From NCBI GenBank assembly GCA_900465915.1, contig UBKJ01000029.1, positions 149,181 to 213,180 on the forward strand: DNA of 64,000 nucleotides. The letters are read 5' to 3'. Source of the stretch: Hyphomicrobiales bacterium. GTDB taxonomy: Bacteria > Pseudomonadota > Alphaproteobacteria > Rhizobiales > Rhizobiaceae. Both the position numbers and the translations under genes were made by a program. Under the pieces are notes generated by a model. It was given only the letters and a program-made list of their open reading frames with translations, made no database searches and was not told the DNA's origin. The stretch's first letter is position 1. The number at the start of each line of letters is the position of its first letter. Shown here piece by piece: positions 1-8,910 of the stretch.

Positions 1-1
1 C

Positions 2-1744
2 GAGCAATTGCTGGGCACGGCGGTGGGCTCGGCCTCGGCGCGGCTGGTGCTGTCGCTGCTTTTGCAGCGCGACGACGCCTCGGGGCGCGGGGCGCGGCGG
101 CTGCTCGACGACGCCTCCACCGCCCTGCAGCAGAACCGCGACCTGCTGCAGACCGCGCTCGACCAGATGGACCAGGGCGTGACGGTGCTGGACAAGGACC
201 TGCGGCTCACCTGCTGGAACCGGCGCTTCTGCGCGCTTCTCGACCTGCCGGAGGAGACGATGCAGGTGGGCGTGCCGATCTCCGAGCTGGTGGAGCGGCT
301 GGCGCGGCGCGGCGACGTGACGCCCGAGGGCGGCGACGCCATGATCGCCTCGCTGGCCGCGCCCCGCCATTCGCGCCGCATCGCGCTGCGCCCGACCGGC
401 CGCACGCTGGAGATCCTCGCCAATCCCATGCCCGACGGCGGCGTGGTGGCGACCTATGCCGATGTGACCGCGGCGGTCGAGGCGGAGCAGATGCGCCAGA
501 AGGCCAACGAGATGCTGGAGCAGCGCGTGGCCGACCGCACGGCGGAGCTGACCCGCGTCAACCAGCAGCTCGCAAGGGCGCAGGCGCAGGCCGAGGAGGC
601 CAATCTCGGCAAGACGCGGTTTCTCGCCGCCGCCGGCCACGATATATTGCAGCCGCTCAACGCGGCGCGGCTCTATTCCACGGCGCTGGCCGAAAGGCTC
701 GGCCGCTCGCAGAACAGCGAATTCGCCCGCAACATCGATTCCTCCCTGGAAGCCGTCGAGGCGATCCTCGGCATGGTGCTCGACATTTCGCGGCTCGACA
801 CCGGGGCGCTGAAGCCGGAGCCGACCGTGTTCCGGCTCGACCGGCTGCTGAGCCAGATCGCCACCGATTTCGCGCCCGAGGCGCGGCGCAAGGGACTGCG
901 GCTGCGGGTGGTCCCGTCCAGCCTCGTGGTGCGCACCGACCGCAACATGCTGCGCCGCATGATCCAGAACCTCGTCTCCAACTCGATCAAGTACAGCCGG
1001 CGCGGCGGCGTGCTGGTCGGCGTGCGGCGGCGGGGCGGGGCGGCGGAATTGCAGGTGCTCGACACCGGCATCGGCATCGCGCCGCAGAAATTGCGGCTGG
1101 TCTTCCGCGAGTTCACCCGGCTCGACGAGGGCATGCGCGAGGCGGAGGGGCTGGGCCTCGGCCTCTCCATCGTCGACCGCATCGCCAAGGTGCTGGCGCT
1201 GCCGCTGTCGCTGACCTCGACGCCGGGGGCCGGCACGGTGTTCGCGCTGACCATCCCCACCACGCGGGAAGCGCCGCCGGCCGAGGAGACGCGCGGACGG
1301 CGCGGGCGGCGCGGCCCGGCGGAGCTGACCGGGCTCGACGCGCTCTGCCTCGACAACGACGCGGCCATCCTCGCCGGCATGAGGACGCTGCTTTCGGGCT
1401 GGGGCTGCGCGGTGACGGCGCTGGGCGACGGCGCGGCGCTGAAGGCGTGGCTCGCGGCCGGACCGGACCGTGCGCCCGACGTGATCGTGGCCGATTATCA
1501 CCTCGGCCACGACAACGGGCTCGACCTGATCGCCTTGGCGCGCGAGGCCTTCGGCCGCGCGGTGCCCGCGATCCTGCTCACCGCCGACCGCTCCAAGGAC
1601 GTGCGGCTTCGGGCCGAGGCGGGGGGGGTGGCGGTGCTGCACAAGCCGCTCAAGCCGGCGGCGCTGCGCGCGCTGCTGTCGCACCTCACCCGCGCCGGGG
1701 AGGAGGCGACCGACGCGGCCCAGCGCGCTCTCGCGCCGTTCTAG
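2..1744 (+). CDS. Hybrid sensor histidine kinase with receiver domain (5'-truncated, CrbS/MxtR-like)
   Basis: The reading frame is open at the left edge (codons for Glu-Gln precede the first possible start), so only the C-terminal part is visible. Counting from the first visible residues: a short hydrophobic stretch, a PAS domain (about 50-160, GVTVLDKDLRLTCWN), a coiled coil (165-205), a HisKA box with phospho-accepting His near 211 (GHDILQPLN), a HATPase domain (N box NLVSNSIKY, G box GLGLGLSIV) and a C-terminal receiver (about 445-565, VIVADYHLG). This architecture matches kinases whose missing N-terminus is a sodium/solute symporter-like domain (CrbS, MxtR). Those systems control acetate and acetyl-CoA metabolism; that role here is inferred. 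The response regulator gene is convergent and immediately downstream. Confidence 0.88.
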   Translation, partial: EQLLGTAVGSASARLVLSLLLQRDDASGRGARRLLDDASTALQQNRDLLQTALDQMDQGVTVLDKDLRLTCWNRRFCALLDLPEETMQVGVPISELVERLARRGDVTPEGGDAMIASLAAPRHSRRIALRPTGRTLEILANPMPDGGVVATYADVTAAVEAEQMRQKANEMLEQRVADRTAELTRVNQQLARAQAQAEEANLGKTRFLAAAGHDILQPLNAARLYSTALAERLGRSQNSEFARNIDSSLEAVEAILGMVLDISRLDTGALKPEPTVFRLDRLLSQIATDFAPEARRKGLRLRVVPSSLVVRTDRNMLRRMIQNLVSNSIKYSRRGGVLVGVRRRGGAAELQVLDTGIGIAPQKLRLVFREFTRLDEGMREAEGLGLGLSIVDRIAKVLALPLSLTSTPGAGTVFALTIPTTREAPPAEETRGRRGRRGPAELTGLDALCLDNDAAILAGMRTLLSGWGCAVTALGDGAALKAWLAAGPDRAPDVIVADYHLGHDNGLDLIALAREAFGRAVPAILLTADRSKDVRLRAEAGGVAVLHKPLKPAALRALLSHLTRAGEEATDAAQRALAPF

Positions 1745-2382
1745 CCGTTGAGCGCCTCGCTGCCGATGCGCGACAGAAGGATGACGGCCTGGGTGCGGCT
1801 GTCGACGCCGAGCTTTTGCAATACGGCCGAGACATGCGCCTTGACGGTGGCCTCGGAGACGTTCAGCTCATAGGCGATCTGCTTGTTGAGAAGCCCCTCG
1901 GCCAGCATGGCCAGCACGCGGCTCTGCTGCGGGGTCAGGGTGCGCAGCCGGGCGATCAGCGCGTCGATCTCGGAATCGCGCGCCTCGCCGAGGTCGATGT
2001 CGGGCGGGGTCCAGATGTCGCCGGCGAGCACCGCGTCGACGGCCTCGCCGATGGTCTCCATGCTGGCGGATTTGGAGATGAAGCCCGACGCGCCCAGGTC
2101 GAGCGCGTGGCGGACGGTGGCGGCGTCGTCGGTGGCCGACACGACGATGATTGGCAGGGCCGGCTGCAGCGCCTTCAGCGTCACCAGGCCGGAAAGCCCG
2201 GCGCCGCCCGGCATGGTGAGGTCGAGAAGCAGGAGGTCGGAGTCGTCGCCCTCGCCCACCAGCCTGCGCACGGACTCGAAATCGCCGGCCTCGACGATCT
2301 CGGCCGGCCGCGCCCGCCCCGACAGGACCTGCCGCAGCGCGCCGCGAAACAGCGGATGATCGTCAGCGATGATAAAATGCAT
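1741..2382 (-). CDS. LuxR-family two-component response regulator (CrbR/ErdR-like)
   Basis: A 213-residue response regulator. The receiver domain starts MHFIIADDHPLFRGAL, with the acidic pair at residues 7-8, the phosphorylatable Asp at 54 (LLLLDLTMPGG) and the conserved Lys in FISKSAS. A LuxR/GerE helix-turn-helix occupies about 145-205 (LTPQQSRVLAMLAEGL, NVSEATVKAHVS). The start is chosen at MHFIIADD because the receiver fold begins there; the open frame continues upstream without protein-like sequence. It is the likely partner of the convergent hybrid kinase, the arrangement of CrbS/CrbR in Vibrio and MxtR/ErdR in Pseudomonas. The two genes share the tetranucleotide CTAG as their stop codons. 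Confidence 0.9.
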   Translation of the reverse strand: MHFIIADDHPLFRGALRQVLSGRARPAEIVEAGDFESVRRLVGEGDDSDLLLLDLTMPGGAGLSGLVTLKALQPALPIIVVSATDDAATVRHALDLGASGFISKSASMETIGEAVDAVLAGDIWTPPDIDLGEARDSEIDALIARLRTLTPQQSRVLAMLAEGLLNKQIAYELNVSEATVKAHVSAVLQKLGVDSRTQAVILLSRIGSEALNG

Positions 2383-2583
2383 GCGCCACCATATGCCGAG
2401 GTCTTCCGGGCCGCCGCCGCGCGCGTGTCCAGCCTTCCCCGTTTTAGGCCTATTTTCGCGGCGGGCAAACCAAAAACCGCCCGTTCCGGCGTTTTCCCCG
2501 GCCCGGCGCCGCCATCTGGCCGCATTCTGTGCTAGGTTCGGGGCGACAGGCCCCGGCGGGGCGCAGACAGGCGAAGGCATTTC

Positions 2584-3534
2584 ATGACGCGCAACACGCT
2601 TTACCCGGAAATCGAGCCCTTCAAGGAAGAAATGCTGCGGGTGTCGCCGCTGCACCGCATCCATGTCGAGCAATGCGGCAATCCTGAAGGCAAGCCGGTG
2701 ATCATGATCCATGGCGGCCCCGGCGGCGGGATCACGCCGGCCATGCGCCGCCTGCACGACCCCAAGCGCTACCGCATCATCCTGTTCGACCAGCGCGGCT
2801 GCGGCCGCTCGACCCCGCATGCGGAACTGCGCGAGAACACGACCTGGGACCTCGTCGCCGACATGGAGCATATCCGCTCGCATCTCGGCATCGACAAATG
2901 GCAGGTCTTCGGCGGCTCCTGGGGCTCGACGCTCGGCCTCGCCTACGCCCAGACCCATCCCGACCATGTGAGCGAACTGGTGCTGCGGGGCATCTTCATG
3001 GTGCGGCGCTTCGAGATCGACTGGATGTATTCCAACGGGGCCAGCATCCTGTTCCCCGACCAGTTCGAGCCCTATCAGGCGCTGATCCCCGAGGCCGAGC
3101 GCGGCGACATGGTGGCCGCCTATTACAAGCGCCTCACCGACCGCGACCCCAAGGTGCAGCTCGAGGCCGCGCGGCGCTGGTCGCGCTGGGAGGGATCGAT
3201 CCTGTCGGTGCAGCCCGACCCGGCCCGCGTCGAGGCCTTCGGCGCCGACGAATACGCCATCGCCTTCGCCCGCATCGAGTGCCATTATTTCCAGAATCGC
3301 GGCTTCTTCGACAGCGACGACCAGCTTCTGCGCAATGTCGAGCGCATCCGGCATATTCCCGGCGTCATCGTGCATGGCCGCTACGACGTCTGCACGCCCT
3401 TCATCAACGCCTGGCAGTTGAAGAAGATGTGGCCGGAGGCCGAATTGAACGTCGTCGAGGACGCCGGCCACGCCGTGACGGAGCCGGGCATCGTGCATGC
3501 GCTGATCGAGGCGACGAAGAAATTCGCCGCCTGA
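2584..3534 (+). CDS. pip: Prolyl aminopeptidase (proline iminopeptidase)
   Basis: A 316-residue alpha/beta-hydrolase of peptidase family S33, which removes N-terminal proline from peptides in the cytoplasm. Visible family marks are the oxyanion-hole motif HGGPGGG (43-49), FDQRGCGRS (68-76), the nucleophile elbow GGSWGS with Ser112, Asp268 in HGRYDVCTP, and His296 in EDAGHAV. The length is that of the monomeric bacterial enzyme. There is no signal peptide. It is transcribed divergently from the response regulator gene and stands alone. Confidence 0.93.
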   Translation: MTRNTLYPEIEPFKEEMLRVSPLHRIHVEQCGNPEGKPVIMIHGGPGGGITPAMRRLHDPKRYRIILFDQRGCGRSTPHAELRENTTWDLVADMEHIRSHLGIDKWQVFGGSWGSTLGLAYAQTHPDHVSELVLRGIFMVRRFEIDWMYSNGASILFPDQFEPYQALIPEAERGDMVAAYYKRLTDRDPKVQLEAARRWSRWEGSILSVQPDPARVEAFGADEYAIAFARIECHYFQNRGFFDSDDQLLRNVERIRHIPGVIVHGRYDVCTPFINAWQLKKMWPEAELNVVEDAGHAVTEPGIVHALIEATKKFAA

Positions 3535-3540
3535 CCGGCG

Positions 3541-3978
3541 TCAGGTGCGGCCCGGCGCGGGCTGTTCCTGCTCGTCCTCGAAGCTCTTGGCGATGCCCAT
3601 GAAGCGGCGCAGGAAGCGCTCCATATAATTCATGGATTTCTCGAACTCGGCGTCCGACGGCAGGCCGGAGGCCAGCGGCGCGCCGGTCTTCTCCAGCGCC
3701 GAGACGCGGTCCTCCAGTTTCCGCACCTTGTCCTGCAGGGCGGAGAGGTCGCTCTCATAGGCCTGGCGGTCGTCGGCCGCCATCTTGCAGACCAGCTGCC
3801 CGTCGCGGCCGGCGCAGACCGAGATCGCCCCCGTGCGGCTGTCGAGCCGCACATAGCCGCTGTCGGTCTTCTCCAGCCTGTAGCGGCCGTCGTCCTGCGC
3901 CCCTTGCTGCGCATTGGCTGCGGGCGCCGCGAGGCAGGCCCCGGCGGCGAGGATGATGATTGCGCGCATGTCCGGCAT
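3541..3978 (-). CDS. Small exported coiled-coil protein, unknown function
   Basis: A 145-residue protein with an N-terminal signal peptide (MPDMRAIIILAAGACLAA, probable cleavage after ANA). A region with two cysteines (SVCAGRDGQLVCKM) follows, then a short heptad-rich coiled coil (about 70-95, LQDKVRKLEDRVSALEK). The start was placed at MPDMR because AGGGAGA lies about 7 bases upstream; an upstream ATG gives a charged extension that would bury the signal peptide. I do not recognise a family. It is convergent with pip and divergent from the DUF952-pyrD pair. A periplasmic location is inferred from the signal peptide only. Confidence 0.7.
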   Translation of the reverse strand: MPDMRAIIILAAGACLAAPAANAQQGAQDDGRYRLEKTDSGYVRLDSRTGAISVCAGRDGQLVCKMAADDRQAYESDLSALQDKVRKLEDRVSALEKTGAPLASGLPSDAEFEKSMNYMERFLRRFMGIAKSFEDEQEQPAPGRT

Positions 3979-4085
3979 GTCCGTTCTCCCTTTCGTCCCC
4001 GTTTCCGCATCATATGGGATGTTTGCGACGAAAATCGAACGGCGCGCGCTTTGATTTCCGAATCGTTTCGGTCTAGACAACGCGC

Positions 4086-4430
4086 ATGAGCGACACGATG
4101 ATCTACAAGATCGCCCCGCGCGATCTCTGGGCCGAGGCCGAAAAAGCGGGCGTCTTCACCGGCGCGCCGGTGGACGAGGCCGACGGATTCATCCATTTCT
4201 CCACCGCCGCGCAGGTGCGCGAGACCGCGCGAAAGCATTTCGCCGGGCAGGCCGATCTGCTGCTGATCCACGTCGACGCGGCGGCTTTGGGCGACGCGCT
4301 GAAATACGAGGCCTCGCGCGGCGGCGCGCTTTTTCCGCATCTCTACGCGCCGCTGCCGCTCGCCGCGGCGGCCAGGGTCGAGCCGCTGCCGCTGGGGCCG
4401 GACGGCCTGCACATGTTTCCGGAGCTGTAA
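4086..4430 (+). CDS. DUF952 family protein
   Basis: A 114-residue cytoplasmic protein of the DUF952 family, recognisable by IYKIAPRDLWAEAEKAG near the N-terminus, DGFIHFSTAAQV (about 34-45), and a C-terminal FPHLYAPLPL followed by LGPDGLHMFPEL. The fold is related to ADP-ribosyltransferases, but no activity is established for the family as far as I know. It ends three bases before pyrD, so the two are almost certainly co-transcribed; this pairing is common in Hyphomicrobiales. Its job in the pyrimidine context is unknown. Confidence 0.85.
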   Translation: MSDTMIYKIAPRDLWAEAEKAGVFTGAPVDEADGFIHFSTAAQVRETARKHFAGQADLLLIHVDAAALGDALKYEASRGGALFPHLYAPLPLAAAARVEPLPLGPDGLHMFPEL

Positions 4431-4433
4431 TCG

Positions 4434-5525
4434 ATGAGCGGGCTTTTCGAACTGATCGGGCGGCGCGCGCTGTTCGCCCTCGACGCCGAGCAGGCGCACG
4501 GCCTGTCCATCGCCGGGCTGAAGAGCGGCGTCGTGCCCGCCTGCGGCGTCGACGATCCGGCGCTGGGCGTCAAGGTGGCGGGGCTCGGCTTCCCCAATCC
4601 GCTCGGCATGGCGGCGGGCTACGACAAGAACGCCGAGGTCCCCGACGCGCTGCTGAAGCTCGGCTTCGGCTTCACCGAGGTCGGCACGCTGACCCCGCGC
4701 CCGCAGAGCGGCAATTCGCGCCCGCGCATCTTCCGCCTGATCGAGGACCGGGCGGTGATCAACCGGCTCGGCTTCAACAACGAGGGCCACGACGCCGCCT
4801 TCAAGCGCCTGTCGGCGCGGGCGGGCCGCTCTGGGATCGTCGGCGTCAATATCGGGGCCAACAAGGACGCCGAGGACCGCATCGCCGATTACGTGGCGGG
4901 CATCCGCCGCTTCTACCAGCTCGCGCGCTATTTCACCGTCAACATCTCCTCGCCCAACACGCCGGGCCTGCGCAATCTGCAGGCGCGCGCCTCGCTGCAC
5001 GAGCTTCTGTCGCAGGTGCTCGAAGCCCGCGACGAGGAAGGCGAGAAATGCGCGCTGAAGCGGCCGGTCTTCCTCAAGATCGCGCCGGACCTCACCGACG
5101 AGGAGCTGGACGACATCGCGGCCGAGGCGCTGGAGCAAAAGCTCGACGGCGTCATCGTCTCCAACACAACGCTGTCGCGCGCCGGGCTGCAAAGCGCCAA
5201 TCGCGGCGAGACGGGCGGGCTTTCCGGCGCGCCGCTGTTCGAGCGCTCCACCGTGGTGCTGGCCCGCATGCGGGAACGCGTCGGGGCGGAGATGCCGCTG
5301 ATCGGCGTCGGCGGGGTGGACAGCGCCGAGACGGCGCTTACCAAGATCAAGGCCGGCGCGGACCTGGTGCAGCTCTATACCGGCCTCGTCTATCGCGGGC
5401 CGGGCCTGCCGGGCGAAATCCTGCGCGGCCTGTCGGCGGCGGTGAAGCGCGAGGGCGCGGCCGGCATCGCGGCGCTGCGCGACCGCGACGCCAGGGACTG
5501 GGCGGCGCGCAAGCTTCCCGACTAG
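4434..5525 (+). CDS. pyrD: Dihydroorotate dehydrogenase (quinone), class 2
   Basis: A 363-residue class 2 enzyme that oxidises dihydroorotate to orotate in de novo pyrimidine synthesis and passes electrons to the membrane quinone pool. The N-terminal helix (LFELIGRRALFALDAEQAHG) is the membrane-associating part typical of class 2. FMN-site motifs include GLGFPNPLGMAAGYDKNAE, the catalytic-loop NISSPNTPGLRNLQ with its serine pair, FLKIAPDLTDEE, VSNTT, and the phosphate-binding LIGVGGVDSAE. The start ATG follows the DUF952 stop by three bases. Confidence 0.97.
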   Translation: MSGLFELIGRRALFALDAEQAHGLSIAGLKSGVVPACGVDDPALGVKVAGLGFPNPLGMAAGYDKNAEVPDALLKLGFGFTEVGTLTPRPQSGNSRPRIFRLIEDRAVINRLGFNNEGHDAAFKRLSARAGRSGIVGVNIGANKDAEDRIADYVAGIRRFYQLARYFTVNISSPNTPGLRNLQARASLHELLSQVLEARDEEGEKCALKRPVFLKIAPDLTDEELDDIAAEALEQKLDGVIVSNTTLSRAGLQSANRGETGGLSGAPLFERSTVVLARMRERVGAEMPLIGVGGVDSAETALTKIKAGADLVQLYTGLVYRGPGLPGEILRGLSAAVKREGAAGIAALRDRDARDWAARKLPD

Positions 5526-5531
5526 AGCTAT

Positions 5532-5575
5532 TTGTTTTCACCGCGTTTATGCGACGCCAAATGTCACCATTTGGC
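5532..5575. repeat. Intergenic repeat with hairpin between pyrD and the MATE gene
   Basis: The first 22 bases (containing TTTTCACCGCGTTTATG) recur exactly at 36651-36672. They are followed by a perfect stem GCCAAATG-TCAC-CATTTGGC (5556-5575). The element lies between two convergent genes and resembles the mosaic intergenic elements known from rhizobial chromosomes. It could also help terminate transcription, although no T-run follows the stem. Confidence 0.6.
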
Positions 5576-5584
5576 TGCAAAACG

Positions 5585-6925
5585 CTAGAATTCCTTGCGG
5601 TAGCGGCGCGGCAGCATGGCGAGCAGCGTGACGCCGCGGATCGACAGGAACAGGTTGAGCGCCAGCCACAGGCCGTGATTGCCGATCAGCGGCTTGGCGG
5701 CGAACAGCACCGCCAGGAAGAAGAGAAGCGACAGCAGCATCATGTTGCGCATGTCGCGCGACCAGGTGGCGCCGATATAGACCCCGTCCATGTGGAAGGC
5801 CAGGAGGCCGGTGACGGCGGTCATCGCCGCCCAGGGCAGGTAGCGCAGCGCCTCGGCGTGCACGTCCGGCGCCTTGGACAGAAGCGTGATGATGGCGTCG
5901 CCGAAGACGAGCACGAACAGCGTCACCGCCGCCGACATCAGAAGCCCCCAGAAGAAGGTGAGCTTGGCCCCGCGCCGGAAGGCCGGGCTATAGCGCGCGC
6001 CGATGGAGCGGCCGACGATCTGCTCGGCCGCCGCCGCCATGCCGTCGAGGAAGAAGCCGGCGACGAGGAAGAAATTCATCAGCACCGCATTGGCGGCCAG
6101 CGTCACCGGGCCGAGGTCGGAGCCGGCGCGGGTGAAGAAGGCGAAGGCGGTGAGCAGCAGGAAGGAGCGGATCATGATGTCGCGGTTGACCGCCACCATG
6201 CGCAGCAGGCCCGTCCTCTCGAAGATGCGGCGGCGGCTCGGACGCCGCGTCGCGTCGCGGGCGAAATGGCGCACGACCAGCGCCATGCCGACGATCGCCG
6301 CCACCGTCTCGCCCGTCACCGTGGCCCAGGCCACGCCCGGCACGCCCCAGCCGAGCCGCAGGCCCAGCACGACGCAAAGCACGATGTTGATGCCGTTGAG
6401 CAAAATTTGCAGCGCCAGCGCCAGCACGCCCTGGCCGCGCCCCAATATGAGGCCGAGCACGGAATAATTGACCAGCGCCATCGGGGCCGACAGCATGCGG
6501 ATCGACACATAGACGCGCATGGCGGCGTCGGTGGCGGGCGTCGGATGCATGAAGGCGGTGGTGGCGGCCAGCGTCAGCGGCAGGCACAGGATCATGGCGA
6601 CGCCGGCGGCGAGCGCGATGAGGATGGCGCGCCAGAAAACCGCCTGCTCCTCGACCGGGTCCTCCGCGCCGACCGCCTGCGCCACCAGCCCCGTGGTGCC
6701 GGAGCGCAGGAAATTGAACAGCGACAGCAGGAAATCGAACACCAGCGCGCCGATAGCGAGCCCGCCGATCATCTCGGCATGGCCGAACTGGCCGACCACG
6801 CCCATGTCGACCAGCCCCAGAAGCGGCGTGGTGACGGCGGCGAGCGTCACCGGCACGGCGATGGCGAGCACCATGCGGTGCGTCACCTCGAACGGCCGTG
6901 AAATCCGCGCCCCTTGCGTCGCCAT
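5585..6925 (-). CDS. MATE family multidrug/toxin efflux transporter
   Basis: A 446-residue inner-membrane protein with about 12 hydrophobic segments in two similar halves. The N-terminal half begins with HRMVLAIAVPVTLAAVTTPL and contains GLVDMGVVGQFGHAEMIGGL, the usual MATE helix 1-2 signature. The second half repeats the pattern with GPVTLAANAVLMNFFLVAG and GFFLDGMAAAAEQIVG. MATE proteins export cationic or other organic compounds using Na+ or H+ gradients. Sequence style is DinF-like. It has no partner gene, and the substrate cannot be predicted. Confidence 0.92.
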   Translation of the reverse strand: MATQGARISRPFEVTHRMVLAIAVPVTLAAVTTPLLGLVDMGVVGQFGHAEMIGGLAIGALVFDFLLSLFNFLRSGTTGLVAQAVGAEDPVEEQAVFWRAILIALAAGVAMILCLPLTLAATTAFMHPTPATDAAMRVYVSIRMLSAPMALVNYSVLGLILGRGQGVLALALQILLNGINIVLCVVLGLRLGWGVPGVAWATVTGETVAAIVGMALVVRHFARDATRRPSRRRIFERTGLLRMVAVNRDIMIRSFLLLTAFAFFTRAGSDLGPVTLAANAVLMNFFLVAGFFLDGMAAAAEQIVGRSIGARYSPAFRRGAKLTFFWGLLMSAAVTLFVLVFGDAIITLLSKAPDVHAEALRYLPWAAMTAVTGLLAFHMDGVYIGATWSRDMRNMMLLSLLFFLAVLFAAKPLIGNHGLWLALNLFLSIRGVTLLAMLPRRYRKEF

Positions 6926-7048
6926 CTTCGTCCTCGCCTATCCTGAAAAGCGCCCCCGAATCCGGGGCTTGCGACAAGCGTTCTAGGCCGAAGCGCGCGC
7001 GGCGGACAGGCGCGTTGTTGTCGCGCCCGGCGCCGTCCTGTCAGAGGA

Positions 7049-7522
7049 TTAGAGGCCCAGCACCATCGACCAGTAGAGATAGGTCGGCTTCTTCTCGGGC
7101 GTCGCCCAGGCGAGGCCGTAATGGGCGAAGGTGGGGTCGAGCATGTTGCGGCGATGGCCGGGCGACTTCATCCAGGCGTCGAACACGGCCTCGGTGCTGC
7201 GCTGGCCGCAGGCGACGTTCTCCGCCGCCGGGCCGTGCACGCCGGCCTGCCTGAGCCGCGCGGCGAAGCCATTGCCCCAGCCGACGCTGTGGCCCAGTTT
7301 GTCGTAGCTCGCCATGCGCTTGGCCTGGTAGAGCGCGGCCTGCTCCAGCCGGCCGTCGGTGGCCATGGGCGCGAGCCCATGCGCCTTGCGGATGGCGTTG
7401 AACAGCGCGGTCGGGTCCGCTCCTTCCGCGAAGGCTACGGAAAAGGGAAGCGCTGCGAAGGCCAGCGCGCCGCCGGCGAGCGCAAGGAAGCCGCGCCGGG
7501 AAAGATCAGAAACTTCATGCAT
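7049..7522 (-). CDS. CAP-domain (SCP/PR-1-like) exported protein
   Basis: A 157-residue protein with a twin-arginine-like export signal (SRRGFLALAGGALAF, then an Ala-rich stretch) and a CAP domain from about residue 36. CAP marks are GHSVGWGNGF with a conserved His, AENVACG, and the WMKSPGHRRNMLDP motif with the second conserved His, followed by GLAW. Bacterial CAP proteins are secreted or periplasmic; most have no established activity. The neighbour upstream on the same strand is a small membrane protein, 33 bases away, so co-transcription is plausible. Confidence 0.88.
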   Translation of the reverse strand: MHEVSDLSRRGFLALAGGALAFAALPFSVAFAEGADPTALFNAIRKAHGLAPMATDGRLEQAALYQAKRMASYDKLGHSVGWGNGFAARLRQAGVHGPAAENVACGQRSTEAVFDAWMKSPGHRRNMLDPTFAHYGLAWATPEKKPTYLYWSMVLGL

Positions 7523-7555
7523 GGGTCAGACGGGGCCGTTCCTGAACGAGTGGGA

Positions 7556-7822
7556 TCACCGCCGATAATTCAGGATTCGGAGCAAAATAAAGGCGGGCAC
7601 CACCACCGCCGCGCCGAGCAGCAGATAATCGGCGAAACGGCCGAAGACCGCGAAGCCGGTGTTCCACAGATGCAGGACGAAATCGCGCAGCGCGTAGAGG
7701 ACGCCGTAGGGCGTCCAGTGGAAGGCGCTCATCACCACGCCGACCACCAGCGAGATCAGCACCAGCTTGATCAGCACGCGCAGCGGCGTGTCGCCAAGAA
7801 AACCGTTCACACCATTCGACAT
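7556..7822 (-). CDS. Small membrane protein, DUF6460-like
   Basis: An 88-residue protein with two hydrophobic helices (about 17-35, LIKLVLISLVVGVVMSAF, and about 66-82, YLLLGAAVVVPAFILLRIL) flanking an amphipathic central segment with several Trp and Phe residues. This resembles the DUF6460 proteins of Hyphomicrobiales, for which no function is known. GGAG lies six bases before the ATG and supports the start. It probably sits in the inner membrane and may be co-transcribed with the CAP-domain gene that follows. Confidence 0.75.
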   Translation of the reverse strand: MSNGVNGFLGDTPLRVLIKLVLISLVVGVVMSAFHWTPYGVLYALRDFVLHLWNTGFAVFGRFADYLLLGAAVVVPAFILLRILNYRR

Positions 7823-7892
7823 GGTTTCTCCTGCATCTTTGTCGCGCCCCGGCGCAACAGATAGGCGGCGGCGGGCGCGCGCGCAAGCCTCG

Positions 7893-8885
7893 TCAGCCGC
7901 GGCCGCGATATTCGCGCGGCGGCTTCTGCTTCTGGCGCGCGAAGGAGCGGTTCATGCTGCGCGTGTCGGTGAAGCCGCTCGCCACCGCCACGTCGAGAAG
8001 CGACAGCGAGGTCTCGGCCAGAAGCTCCCTGGCGCGCTTGACCCGCAATTCCTCGCGCACCTCGAAGGCGGTGCGGCCCAGCGCCATGCGGAAGCCGCGC
8101 TCCATCTGGCGGATCGACACGCCGAGCTTGCGCGCCACTTCCACCATCGGCGCCGGCTCCTCCAGCGTCTCCTCGAAGATGCGGATCGCCTTGCGGATCA
8201 GCGGCGAGCGCACGCCGCTGAAGCTGAGCGCCGGCTGCTCGGAGCGCACCAGCTCGTAAGGGATCATCAGGATCGAGGCGCTCTTGCGCGCCAGCTCCTC
8301 GGAAATCTCGGTCTGGATGATCGACAGCGCCAGCGACGCGGCGCCCAGGCCGCCCGCGCAGGTGAAATGCCGGCCCGAGCGGTGGAACAGGCTGGTGGTG
8401 TCGGGGGTGTAGCCGTCGAACATCTCGACGAAATCGTCGCGGTGGAACCAGCTCACGCAGCAATTGCGGTCTTCGAGAAGGCCCCCTTCCGCGAGAAGGA
8501 AGGCGGCGGTGCACAGGCCCACCACGGATTTCCCGCGCTTGTCGGCGCGGCGGATCAGGTCGACCAGCCTTTGCTGGCGCGGGCGGTACTGGGCCAGAAG
8601 CCCGCCGACCACGGCGACATAGTCGCATTCCTCGACCTCGCCGATGGGCGCGGTGGGCTCGATGACCATGCCGGAGCTGGAGGTGACGGGATCGCCCGAC
8701 AGCGTGCCGATCTTCCAGGCGCAGCGGATCTGGCGGCTCTTGTCGCGGTCGTCGGCGGCGAGGCGGAACGGGTCGAGGAACAGGCTGAGCGCCGTCAGCG
8801 TGAAGCCCGGCAGCGCGACGATGCCCACCGACAGGCGGCGCGGCGCGGCGTCGGCGGCTTCCTTTTGCCCGATTTCCTTTTCCAT
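7893..8885 (-). CDS. GlxA-type transcriptional regulator (DJ-1/PfpI domain plus AraC HTH)
   Basis: A 330-residue regulator. Residues about 20-190 form a DJ-1/PfpI-like domain, with the cysteine elbow in VVGLCTAAFLLAEGG. Residues about 225-325 form an AraC double helix-turn-helix (VARKLGVSIRQMERGFRMAL, then VAVASGFTDTRSMNRSF). A strong GGGAGGAGG precedes the ATG. In this family the DJ-1-like domain senses a small ligand, and members control choline, betaine, carnitine or arginine catabolism in proteobacteria. No such genes adjoin it here, so the target is unknown. Confidence 0.9.
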   Translation of the reverse strand: MEKEIGQKEAADAAPRRLSVGIVALPGFTLTALSLFLDPFRLAADDRDKSRQIRCAWKIGTLSGDPVTSSSGMVIEPTAPIGEVEECDYVAVVGGLLAQYRPRQQRLVDLIRRADKRGKSVVGLCTAAFLLAEGGLLEDRNCCVSWFHRDDFVEMFDGYTPDTTSLFHRSGRHFTCAGGLGAASLALSIIQTEISEELARKSASILMIPYELVRSEQPALSFSGVRSPLIRKAIRIFEETLEEPAPMVEVARKLGVSIRQMERGFRMALGRTAFEVREELRVKRARELLAETSLSLLDVAVASGFTDTRSMNRSFARQKQKPPREYRGRG

Positions 8886-8910
8886 GACGGCCCCTCCTCC
8901 CTGGCGGCGA

